Source of the DNA: Stramenopiles sp. TOSAG23-2
Taxonomy: Eukaryota > Sar
Reading direction: 5' to 3'
NCBI GenBank assembly: GCA_900128395.1
Contig: LT649495.1
Location: forward strand, 1-21,843
DNA length: 21,843 nucleotides
Below, piece after piece: positions 1-9,600 of this stretch. The notes beneath the pieces are model-generated. The model saw only the letters and a program-made list of their open reading frames with translations. It made no database searches and was not told where the DNA came from. Both the position numbers and the translations under genes were made by a program. The first letter of the stretch is position 1; every line of letters starts with the position of its first letter.

Positions 1-74
1 ATAGACACAGCAGGGACTAACTGTCCGCTTTTCTAGGCTTTACATAAATTCATAGACTAATTGTACCTATCACA

Positions 75-237
75 TTAACAAATCGATAAATCTATTTCAT
101 TTCCATCAAAATCATCCATTTCTTCATCCAAAATCACACAGAAATTCATAAAATCACTTTCCAAATGGATTCCAAAACTATTCAACAGGAATTTTGACCA
201 AGTTAAATTTTCAATTATTTCATAGGTAAATATACTT
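75..237 (-). CDS. Possible last exon or remnant of an unrecognised minus-strand gene
   Basis: Read on the minus strand, about 50 codons are open and end in TAA at 75-77. The peptide has a mixed, protein-like composition. It includes the stretch ENLTWSKFLLNSFG and an acidic C-terminus, DEEMDDFDGNEIDLSIC. An in-frame stop lies just upstream, near 241-245, so the frame cannot start much further right without splicing. Candidate AG acceptors fall at 238-239 and 235-236. An ATG-led frame at about 290-292 overlaps it one base out of register, which would also fit a decayed gene. I do not recognise the family. Only about 410 bases separate it from the start codon of the next, divergent gene, so any upstream exon would have to be very small or be missing. 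The call rests on the open frame and composition only. Confidence 0.3.
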
Positions 238-649
238 CTTAGTTATATATTTAAAACGTATAATGCTATTTAATGCTATCGATTTTACCATGTTCTAAGC
301 ATATCGACAATCTACTATGAGACCCTTAAATTTTATAAACTAAAAGTAATTACTTATGATATTTCAGGGCAGGGGTCCTTGCCTGGCAGGCGAATGTTGT
401 AATAGAGCTATTCCGTTATTAGTTTAAGTTTGTGTGTTGTTTGTTGTGCTGTATATTTTTATTATTATTATTACTGTGCTATTATTTATTATTATATATA
501 TATATTATTATTAACTAACTCAATCACCATATACATATTTTAGAAACAACCATATTCATCACTGTGTATGTATGATTGTTGTTGCAAAGCAAATACCTAC
601 ACAGCCCTTGTAAATATATTTTAAGGAGGCAAGGACAGTAAAAAAAAAT
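238..649. other. Intergenic region upstream of the multi-IQ gene
   Basis: This AT-rich spacer holds (TTA)n/(TA)n microsatellites at about 459-513. It also has an unusually GC-rich 22-mer at 363-384 that recurs inverted at 13186-13207. The 10-mer AGGCAAGGAC at 627-636 is the reverse complement of 375-384, so part of the spacer could be a small inverted-repeat element. It must contain the 5' UTR and promoter of the next gene, but I see no convincing core promoter element. Confidence 0.5.
363..384 (+). repeat. 22-bp dispersed repeat, left copy (inverted relative to 13186-13207)
   Basis: The core CAGGGCAGGGGTCCTTGCCT at 365-384 has its exact reverse complement at 13186-13205, and two more flanking bases also match. 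It is GC-rich in an AT-rich setting. The CAGGG start resembles the terminal inverted repeats of hAT transposons. However, the 8 bases outside each copy (TGATATTT on the left, AATGATGG on the right) do not match as a target-site duplication. Confidence 0.6.
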
Positions 650-3600
650 ATGTCCACGTTACGTGTAGTTGAAGACCTTAGGCGTAAGAAGAACAGACAA
701 CGGCCATCTAGAAGAAAAACGAGGAAAAATGCATTAATTCAAGAACCAGTCACTTCATTATCAAGTTATTTAGATCAACCTGATGTAATATCAGAAATAT
801 TGAGTAGTACTATGCCTATCAATGCACAAACAAGAGAAGATTTCGCATCTATCCCCGTTCGTTATAGTAATAGCGCAAGCAGTTTTCCCCGTCCTTTGAA
901 TGCTATTAACGATGATCAATTCTATGATGATAATAATAACTACTACAGCAACAGTATTAGTCCTACAACAAATAATAATAATAATAATAATAATAACGAA
1001 ACTAGTCCATCAACAAATAGTCCCCCACCAGCAATAGCATCCATATCTTTGTCAGATATGATTGCAGAAAAAAAAGTCCCTGTGTTTTCGACTATATCTA
1101 AAGATATGAAAAAGAAAGTTGCACGCCTTCCAGATCCAAATGAATTCGAACAAAAAGTCTTAGATAGAATACAAAAAGAATATATAGATGGAGAAATTGA
1201 CTTGTCGTTAAATAGTCCAAGTCTATACAAAGGTTTAAAAAAAGGTGCACAAATAGCACGTCGCCGCTCTCTATTCGCAAAAAGGAGGCCATTTTTGAAA
1301 AAAACATCACATGTAAAAGAAAAACAACCAAGTCTTACGAAACAAATCAAACCATCATCATCATCATTACAACCACCACCAAAGTCTACCATATCAAGTT
1401 TGCCTAAGTCAGCCGTATCCACCTTAGTATCTGGAACTTCAGAAAGTATATACAGTAGTGGTAGTAGTAGTGGTAGTATTACTAACCGCAGTGACAGTAC
1501 AAACATTAGTGAAAGTATTGGGGATAGAACTATACGGAGTGGTACAAATATTGAGATTAATAAAAAAAAAGAAATACATGTTGACACCCTTACGAAACTC
1601 CAGGATGATGATGAAAATGTGAAAGATTTAAAAGATAATAATAACACAAAAGTTGACAATGCTGATAAAAAAAATGAAAAACAAGTTAAGAATGTTACTG
1701 AACCGCCTAGAACTGCTACTTCTTCTACTACGCCTCCAAAAACTGCTAGTAGCACACGAATTTTTGAAAAAATAGATACGATACAAGAGGAACCGGAATA
1801 TGGGGAAGATTATCGAAAAGATAGATTTGCACTTCCACCACCTGAAATTCCAGTCCATGATGTACTTGTGAAAAATCGAATTGAAGATGAAATGATAGAC
1901 TTAAATCAAAAACTGGAAGAAGCAGCTTTACGTCAACAACAAAGTATAGAAACGATTGAAAAAGACGTAAGAAAAAAAGCACGAAAATTGTTACATTATC
2001 AAGAGGTTCATCACATTCAAAGTAAAATGCAATATCAACATGCAGTACAAAAAGTGGAAGCAATTGATGATACAATAGAGAAAAAGATGCAGGAAGCCAG
2101 GGATTCATTGCCAGCTGATTTTATGTTTAAGCGCGGCCTTGGTGCATTTGTCATGGCACGCGGCGCCGAGGTCATCTTTAAAGTTTTTAAAAGATTTACA
2201 AACCAAATACTTCACAGTGGAATAGAACACTGGCAACAATATATCGAAATGCATAGAAAAGCAGAAAAAATTCGAGCGGCAATAGAAATTCAGAAAATAG
2301 TTAGAGGATCTCTTGCACGGAATGATCTAAAGTTGAGGAAAGCGGAAAAGATAATTCAAGACGAACGCGAGCAAGATCGTTTAGCACGTTTATATAAAAA
2401 AAGATATGATGCTGCGAAATTGATACAGGCACATGTTAGAGGAAATATAGGACGAAAAATAGTTGCAAAAATGAAGAAACGTTTAAGCTCTGTGTACGTC
2501 ATTCAGCGTTTTATTCGTATGACACAAGCTAAATTCTTTTTATTAGCAAAGCGTGCCATGTGGGAGAAACGAAAAAAATCTGTTACGGCAATTCAAGCGT
2601 GTTGGCGTGGATGTAAAGGGCGATATAGGGCAAAGATCGTTCGAAAAATTAGACGTGCTGAAAAATACGTAGAGTATGAAAAAGAAAAGCATGAAAATTT
2701 GCAAGAAATTTTTAAGCAAGAAGGTGCTGCAGTTAGCATACAATTATGGTGGACAATGGTTCGGCTTCGCCATGAATTTTTACGATTGCGTAAATTAATG
2801 AAACGACGTCGTGTGATGGTATTGCAAAGATCCTATCGTTGTTATCGGGCTCGGTGCGAACTAGCAAGGAGAAGAGAAGCCAAACGTTTAGAAGACATAC
2901 GAATAGACAAAGCTGCTAAATTAGTTCAAGCTGCATTTCATCGCAAACAAGCGTATAAAAAAGTTAGACAAATTATTAATGACCAGGAACAGAAAAAGAA
3001 GGAACACGATGAATATTTAATGCATCAAAAAGATGAGAAAAAAATACATCTAGTCGGTGGTGTTGATTTGAATCTAACAAAAATGAGGAGAAGGATGTTC
3101 AAGGCACGGAAACTTTTGAACCCATTTGAGTCGAAGCGTGAGGAAAAAGCTGCATTGAAAATACAGGCTGCATTCCGGGGTATGAAAAGTAGAAAACGTT
3201 TAAGAGAAGTTAGAAAGCATCATCATTTAGATTATAGACGAGAATTGAAGCACAAGCGTCTTGAAGCCTCGAAAACAATACAACGCTTTTGGAGAGGTCT
3301 AGTTGGACGACGGCTATTTCTAAAAGCACGACGGGTGCGAATGGCAATCAGAGTACAAGCTCGTTTTAGAGGGTGGAAAGGACGTCAGATTGCGTTAGAA
3401 GTTGGAATACGATGGTATGCTGCGATCAGAATCCAAGCCTTGTTTCGTGGATTTGTACAACGTTCTCATTTTACAGAATACTGCAGACATCAAACATTGG
3501 TGAAAACATCAGCTATTAGAATCCAAAAATACATTCGTGGGTTTACATGCCGACAAAAATACGGTGAAAAATTGGAACGGGAACGATATTTGGCCGAAAT

Positions 3601-6016
3601 TCGTATGCGCGGTAGAACAGAACTAGAAGCTTGCGCTATTATAGCGCGTGACAAATTGTTATTAAAAGCCTCAAAAGCAAAGGCTAAATTTGATGGAGCT
3701 ACGCAAGCTTTATTTCACATTTTAAAGGGCTTATCTAAATCAAAAGATGGAGTGGCACCAAAATCATTTTTAAAATTAGCAAAAGAGACGAAAATGATTG
3801 ATGATAAGCGGATTAAATTGAATACATGTGATCTTGCAGTATCGAAAGCAAAAGGTATAAGTAAAGCCAATGGTACAGGAACAGGGGCAGGTAATTTAAC
3901 ACACGCGGAATTAGTATATGCGCTACAATATCTAGCTAATAAGAAATATCCTAAATTGGAATCATTAAGAAGACATGAAGGCGACGATGCACGTTTTAAC
4001 AAATTTTGCTATGAATTCATATTTACAAATGGAAGAGGAAATGCCAAAGAGAAAAAACAGGCTTTGAAACGTTTACCAACATATTTAAGACCACTTGTAG
4101 CGAAAATGAAAGATATTCAAAATGCATATCTTGGAAAATATGCAAGGAAAATACAAGGGCATATGCGTGGTGAATTTGGTAGAAATTTATTCGAAGTTCA
4201 AAAAAGAAGAATTTTACAAGAGAGGGAAAGAAACAAGATGATCCGCGCGTCACTAATGATATCTAAGCGCCAACGAATTTTAAAGGCGCGAAAAGTGGTT
4301 GGTTCGATGGCAGCCAAAATTATACAAAAATTTGTAGATCCTTTAACAGGAGATATGTATTATTACAATCCAAGGACAAAGCAACGATCGTATGATAAAC
4401 CTGAAATTTTAGGAAAACAGGACGTTGAAAAGCCCTTCATTTTGCCGGATAAACATTACGAATTTGTAGTTAATTGTGCAAGTTGCAAAAGAAAAGTTGC
4501 TACGGTATTATGCGATCCATGCGGTGATGCATATTGCGATGATTGCTTTAAAAGTTTACATAGCAAAGGGAATAAATCTAAGCATCATAAAGATGCCATT
4601 CCAATGTGTTCATTTTGTGATTACCAAGCATGCACACGTTTTGATAGGTTTCATAAACAATGGTGTGATTCATGCTATGAGCATGTGTATGAAGACACTG
4701 CGCAAGCAAAAACTTTCACATGGAACATTTTACCATGTTCTGAATGCGAGGAAAGAGCGTGTAAATGGAGATGTTTAGAATGCGACGATTGTTATTGCAC
4801 TAAATGTTTTGGAAAAGTGCATCGAACGGGAAATCGCGCTTTGCATCGCAATGTTCCATTAGCATATTACACAGTTAAGATGGAAAATCAGAAATTAGCA
4901 ATGGAACGAGAGGCAAAACGAAAGATTGCTGCTGCTGAAGCCGCGAAACGAATGGCAGTTGATGATAAGATGAAATTGGAATTTATTGCAAGAAAACTGC
5001 AAGCTATATGGAGAGGAAGAAAAGGTCGCGCGGACGGTAAAAAATATTTGAAGCAAGAACGAAAAAAGATGCGTGTATTGTATAAGAAAACAAAGGAAGA
5101 CAATAAGACGAGAAAAACTATGTCATACGGATTAAAAAGTTTAATTGGTGTTGAAGAAATACTCGAAACAGATGATGCAGAAACAAGAGCAAGAAAGGAA
5201 AGATCGTTATTGCGAGATCCAAATAAAGCCATGAAACATTTCCAAGAGCATGCGTTTGAATTCCAAATCAAAGGGGAGGAAGGAAAGTTATTACCGTTTA
5301 AAGTCAATTGCTATCATTTAGAAGTCGAATTCGAAACACTTGGAGATTTAAGAGATCATTTAAAGCCAGGAGATTATATACGAATCGGTTATGCAGATCA
5401 TACAATCAATATGGATACAGAAGAACGAAATTATACACATCAATTCATGTGTTTAGATCGACCATGGGCAAATGCAGACCTATTGGATGCTAATATATAC
5501 AAAATGCGACCACCAGCGAGAAAGATTGGTTTATCAGCTGAAATTGGATCTTTAGCCGCAGATGCAACTAAAGGCATACGCGGTGTTCTTGCGGAAACTA
5601 GAGGAAGTTTGATTAAAAGAGTTTCGAAGAAGATTGGTGGTGCAAATAAAATGTTCAAAAGTAAATTGTTGGATAAAGCAGCAAAATATTATGACTCTGT
5701 AAGTCAACGCGAAATGAGTAAGTCGTTGCAAGAGGAACGCACCCCTGGCGCATTCGAGAAAGAAAGACGTTATTGGACCGAAAATTACGACGAATGGGGC
5801 ACACCTAGTTGGTACAATCGTATTACTGACGAGACTGTATCTGAAAAACCTGAATGTTTATTAAATAAAGAAGAGATGAAAGAATTCAAAGCAAAAGAAG
5901 CAATAAGAATAGCAAAAGAAGAAGAACTGAAAGCACAAAAACGTGAGTTGCAGTGGAAAAAGGAACAACGTGCAAAAGCGAAAGCTGGAAGAGGTAGAGG
6001 TGGAAGAAGGCGTTAA
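650..6016 (+). CDS. Giant multi-IQ protein with p25-alpha-like, WW and B-box-like domains (probable ciliary/cytoskeletal scaffold)
   Basis: This is an uninterrupted 1788-codon gene. Residues 1-400 are low-complexity and polar, with an Asn run at about 108-116. A coiled coil follows. About fourteen IQ-type motifs come next: twelve between about 545 and 960, one near 1167 and one near 1449. Examples are LKIQAAFRGMKSRKR and IRIQALFRGFVQRS. Such motifs normally bind calmodulin or related EF-hand proteins. Residues about 1030-1102 match the TPPP/p25-alpha pattern (FLKLAKETKMIDDK, then LTHAELVYALQYLANKKYP), a family known from microtubules and cilia. A WW-like segment lies at about 1225-1250 (GDMYYYNPRTKQRSYDKPE). 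Cys/His clusters at about 1276-1405 look like B-box zinc fingers (CASCKRK, CDPCGDAYCDDC, CSECEERACKWRCLECDDC). A second WW-like motif (WGTPSWYNRITDETVSEKPE) sits near 1715-1735. The C-terminus is basic and ends in RGRGGRRR. The combination suggests a flagellar or centrosomal scaffold, which is inference. The domain calls are by eye. The ATG at 650 follows an A-rich context and gives the longest frame. Confidence 0.85.
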   Translation: MSTLRVVEDLRRKKNRQRPSRRKTRKNALIQEPVTSLSSYLDQPDVISEILSSTMPINAQTREDFASIPVRYSNSASSFPRPLNAINDDQFYDDNNNYYSNSISPTTNNNNNNNNNETSPSTNSPPPAIASISLSDMIAEKKVPVFSTISKDMKKKVARLPDPNEFEQKVLDRIQKEYIDGEIDLSLNSPSLYKGLKKGAQIARRRSLFAKRRPFLKKTSHVKEKQPSLTKQIKPSSSSLQPPPKSTISSLPKSAVSTLVSGTSESIYSSGSSSGSITNRSDSTNISESIGDRTIRSGTNIEINKKKEIHVDTLTKLQDDDENVKDLKDNNNTKVDNADKKNEKQVKNVTEPPRTATSSTTPPKTASSTRIFEKIDTIQEEPEYGEDYRKDRFALPPPEIPVHDVLVKNRIEDEMIDLNQKLEEAALRQQQSIETIEKDVRKKARKLLHYQEVHHIQSKMQYQHAVQKVEAIDDTIEKKMQEARDSLPADFMFKRGLGAFVMARGAEVIFKVFKRFTNQILHSGIEHWQQYIEMHRKAEKIRAAIEIQKIVRGSLARNDLKLRKAEKIIQDEREQDRLARLYKKRYDAAKLIQAHVRGNIGRKIVAKMKKRLSSVYVIQRFIRMTQAKFFLLAKRAMWEKRKKSVTAIQACWRGCKGRYRAKIVRKIRRAEKYVEYEKEKHENLQEIFKQEGAAVSIQLWWTMVRLRHEFLRLRKLMKRRRVMVLQRSYRCYRARCELARRREAKRLEDIRIDKAAKLVQAAFHRKQAYKKVRQIINDQEQKKKEHDEYLMHQKDEKKIHLVGGVDLNLTKMRRRMFKARKLLNPFESKREEKAALKIQAAFRGMKSRKRLREVRKHHHLDYRRELKHKRLEASKTIQRFWRGLVGRRLFLKARRVRMAIRVQARFRGWKGRQIALEVGIRWYAAIRIQALFRGFVQRSHFTEYCRHQTLVKTSAIRIQKYIRGFTCRQKYGEKLERERYLAEIRMRGRTELEACAIIARDKLLLKASKAKAKFDGATQALFHILKGLSKSKDGVAPKSFLKLAKETKMIDDKRIKLNTCDLAVSKAKGISKANGTGTGAGNLTHAELVYALQYLANKKYPKLESLRRHEGDDARFNKFCYEFIFTNGRGNAKEKKQALKRLPTYLRPLVAKMKDIQNAYLGKYARKIQGHMRGEFGRNLFEVQKRRILQERERNKMIRASLMISKRQRILKARKVVGSMAAKIIQKFVDPLTGDMYYYNPRTKQRSYDKPEILGKQDVEKPFILPDKHYEFVVNCASCKRKVATVLCDPCGDAYCDDCFKSLHSKGNKSKHHKDAIPMCSFCDYQACTRFDRFHKQWCDSCYEHVYEDTAQAKTFTWNILPCSECEERACKWRCLECDDCYCTKCFGKVHRTGNRALHRNVPLAYYTVKMENQKLAMEREAKRKIAAAEAAKRMAVDDKMKLEFIARKLQAIWRGRKGRADGKKYLKQERKKMRVLYKKTKEDNKTRKTMSYGLKSLIGVEEILETDDAETRARKERSLLRDPNKAMKHFQEHAFEFQIKGEEGKLLPFKVNCYHLEVEFETLGDLRDHLKPGDYIRIGYADHTINMDTEERNYTHQFMCLDRPWANADLLDANIYKMRPPARKIGLSAEIGSLAADATKGIRGVLAETRGSLIKRVSKKIGGANKMFKSKLLDKAAKYYDSVSQREMSKSLQEERTPGAFEKERRYWTENYDEWGTPSWYNRITDETVSEKPECLLNKEEMKEFKAKEAIRIAKEEELKAQKRELQWKKEQRAKAKAGRGRGGRRR

Positions 6017-6638
6017 AAAATTTATGCAACTTATTGAGAAGAGCAACCAAGACTATTTTTCTAATAAACTAAATTTATATTTTAAAAGTAAATTAAATTT
6101 AAAAGTGAAAGTTTATTAATACCTCACGTATACTTCAACTACTTTGGTTTATATTGTTGTTTCCTATTATTAATACCACGTAGCATAAAATAGCTAGGAA
6201 ATATTGTACTATTAATATTAAATCATCAGCAAAAATCAAAGGCAGGAAAATAATAGGAAAATCAGACCAAAATTTACTAGGCAGTAACAGGTAACAGGCC
6301 GTAATGCCGTAAGCTGGTAAGCAGGTAAAATAGTTTTTGTCAAATTGTTGCCATTTTGATCTCATTTTCCCCATACTGTGTAGTTTTAAATTGTATTTAT
6401 AACAGCACAGTATTGGATCAAAAATCTGATCGAACTAACAACGAAGAGGCGACTAGATCGCACAGTGCAAAAAAGAAAAAAGGGGCGCACCATCTGCAGG
6501 GGGGACACACATAAAAATAATACAGTAATTTTAAAAACTAACCGTAGCTTTAGTTTAATGGTCACACCAAAACATTATTTACCAGACATTGTATCATTGT
6601 GTATATTTAGAGACTCATGGAACAATATGTATAATACC
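6017..6638. other. Intergenic region between the multi-IQ gene and the secreted repeat protein
   Basis: No convincing gene is seen; the 79-codon frame on the minus strand looks like chance. At about 6281-6327 there is a cluster of short GTAA words (CAGGTAACAGG, CCGTAATGCCGTAAG, GGTAAGCAGGTAA) forming an imperfect short repeat. At about 6445-6512 there is a GC-richer patch with a CAGGGGGG run, shortly before the start codon of the next gene. It may be the 5' UTR or promoter of that gene. Confidence 0.45.
6063..6068 (+). terminator. Candidate polyadenylation signal AATAAA
   Basis: A canonical AATAAA lies about 47 bases after the stop codon of the multi-IQ gene, in AT-rich sequence. Because the whole region is AT-rich, chance occurrence is possible. 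Confidence 0.35.
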
Positions 6639-9600
6639 ATGTCACGTCAAACATTAGTTTTTTTGTCTGTGTTCTTATTAGTGTCGACCTTGTCACAAGT
6701 TAATGGGGAAAATAGTAAAATTAGCACGTTTGAAGCTGCAGATAATGCGCTTTTTGTTGCAACTATAGGATTTTCTGGTCCAGCTATTACAAGCTATCAA
6801 CAAGAAAATTTACATAATGCATTGTTTGATAATAAGAATGAGGACAAAATAGAAGAGGATCACTGGAAAGACGTTTCTATTATGATGGAAGGTGCAAAAG
6901 CGTTGGCAAAAGTACAGCCACCACAAGCTGAAATGCGATTTATGAGAACTAAAAGTCAATTACAAGTAAAAGGCATTGCAAGTGTTGTTGTTAAAGCAAT
7001 GAAGGAGGCGTTCAAGTGGGTAGTGAAAATGTTGAAAGCAGCTATGAAAAAGGCTGTTGATATCATGAAAGCAGCTTTTGCAAAGCTTCAAGAATTGGCG
7101 AAAAAAGCATTTGAACAGTCTCTTGAGTTATTACAGAAGGCACAGGATGCAATTGCAAATGCTGGAGAACTAATAAAAGACGGCTATCAACAATGTAAGG
7201 ACCAGTTGCTACAATATAAAGACACATTAAAGGATCAGTGGAAAACTATTAAAGAGAAAGGAAAAGAAGCCTTAGGCAATATGAAAGATAAGTTTAAAGA
7301 TAGATTGAAGAAATGCAAAGATGAAACTTTAAGTTTTAAAAACCAAATTCCTACTAATGGAGAAGATATCAAAGCGATGATGCAAGAAACATTAAATAAG
7401 GAAAATCTAGAAAAACAGATACGTAGTGTCGCCAGTGATTATGTAGAGAAAAAGACAGGCATTAGCAAAGAAATGTTAAAAGACACAGATGCTATGAAAG
7501 GAGCTTTGAAAAACAAAGCGTTGGATACTTTAGAACAAAAGACAGGTATTAGCAAAGAAATGTTACAAGACACAGATGCTATGAAAGGAGCTTTGAAAAA
7601 CAAGGCGTTGGATACTTTAGAACAAAAAACAGGATTGGATCAAGGTGCTTTTTCCTCAAAAGAAGCTTTTAAAGCTGGACTTTCTCAAAAGTACAAGGAG
7701 GAAAAAGAAAATTTACAAGAGAAGGGGTTAGCATATGCTGAACAAAAAACAGGCATTAGTAAGGACGTACTCACGGATCCTAAAGCTATGAAAGCAGAAA
7801 TGGCTAAAAAGTTTGAAGAGAAAAAAGAAGAAGGATGGAAATTGATGGAACAACATACAGGACTCAGTAGAGAAGTTTTAAATGATCCAAATGCTTTGAA
7901 ACAAGAAATAAAAAAAAAAATCGATGAACAAAAAGAAGTAGCATGGAAAGCAATGGAACAAAAAAACTGGTTTGAGTCGTGATGTAATTTCTTCAAAGGA
8001 AAGCATGAAGGAAGAATTAAGATCACAAATGAAAGATGTAGAAGAGAAATCATGGAAATCGATTGAAGAACATACCGGTCTTAGTAAAGATGCATTGCTA
8101 GATAAAAATGCAATTAAGAATTTAGTTACGGAAAGAGCGAATATAGAAAAAAATAAAATCGCAGACAAAGTAAATGAGGCGAAAAATCAATTCAGCAAGG
8201 GAAGAAAAGAGGTATTAGCAAAATATAATGACGAAAAAAGTAAGATTTTGAAAACTTTTGATGATGCAAAGTCAAATTTAATAAAAGAAAAAGATGCACT
8301 TGTTAATAAATATAATGAAAAAATGGAAAATTTGGTTGCAACCCACATATGGGAGCAATTGGAAGAACAGACCGGTATTAGTAGCGACAAATTAAAGAAC
8401 AAGGAATATTTGAAGGCATTAGCGTACAAAAAAGTAAACGATGCAACAAAAGATGCAGAGTCGCTGGTCGATGAATTGAAAAAAAATACGGCAGTTAACC
8501 CATTAGAAGACGCTGAAAAGTTAGCTTTATTATTACATGAAAACAAAGTACTTCAAAAAGCTCTTGGAGTCGTAAACAAAGAGAATAGTCAAACTCAAAC
8601 ATCTTTATTCATTGAAATTAAGTCGCAAACACAAATGCCAGCCTTTGTTAAAGAAATAAATGCATTAAGAACGGACATTGAGACAAGTTTCTTAGAAGTT
8701 GTTGATGGAAAAAACCTCAATGAATATAACGCGCCTGGCTATGAAGCTGCAGTTAAATCCGTAAACAAGAAGTATATGCATGCAATTTTAAATCATTACG
8801 ATGTGAATCTGTCGGATGAACGTCTATCAAAGGTACATAGAGCTGCTAGTTTATTGGAGAAAGAACACCGCTTACTTCAGCATGGTAAAATCAAGAAAAT
8901 TAGTGATGATATTGAGACAAAATTTGACAATGCATTTTTAGAGACAGGAATGTCAACGAAACATACCGAATCAAGGGCTTTATTTTCTAAACGAGGGGGT
9001 GAAGATGATGAAGAAGAAGGAGAGGAAGACGGCGAAGTACCGAAGCGATCAAGGCGCCTTCTTTTTGGTAAGAAGGCGCGCAAAAAGGCGAAAAAAGGAC
9101 TTAAAAAAATTGGTAAAAAAATTAAGAAAGGAGTGAAAAAAGTAGGCCAGGCAGTAAAAAAGGGAGTAAGAGCAGTCAAAAAATTTGCTAAGAAGAATTT
9201 TTTCAATGTTGGTAAAAAACTTAGAAAGAAATTTAAGAAAGGTTTAAAGAAATTTGGACAAAAAGTTTACAAAGGGGTGAAAAAAATAGGAAAGTTTGTT
9301 GTCAAGGGCATTAAAAAAGCGTTTAAATTTATTTTGAAACATAGCCCTGTTCATGCATTTTTCAATGCGCTTATAAATTGTAAAGGTGGAGTCGGAAAAT
9401 GCCTCGGAACGGCTTTTAAAAAGCTGGGCGAGGCATTTGCTAATTTGATGACAGGTGGGCAGTACGGCAAAATTATGAAATGCATAGAGAATGAAAAAAA
9501 GAAAGGGAAAAAGAGCTCCCGTGCCCGAGCGCATTGTATTGGCGAATCATTGAAACGTATTGCAACCGCAGCTTTAGATGCTGCGGCTTTTATACCGGGT

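Noticed and set aside
943-1755. Long minus-strand frame (270 codons) opposite the multi-IQ gene
   Set aside because: It is antisense to low-complexity Asn/Ser/Lys sequence. Its product is a Leu/Phe/Ser-rich shadow with no family features.
6465-6638. N-terminal extension of the secreted protein from the first ATG of the open frame
   Set aside because: The extension is non-conserved-looking, begins in GC-rich non-coding-like sequence, and would bury the signal peptide that starts at 6639.
7961-7967. A AAA AAC heptamer that matches a classical -1 ribosomal slippery site
   Set aside because: It is in the right phase for -1 slippage, but a -1 shift reads CTG GTT TGA and stops at once. The downstream repeat frame needs +1 (or -2), so ordinary -1 frameshifting does not explain the gene.
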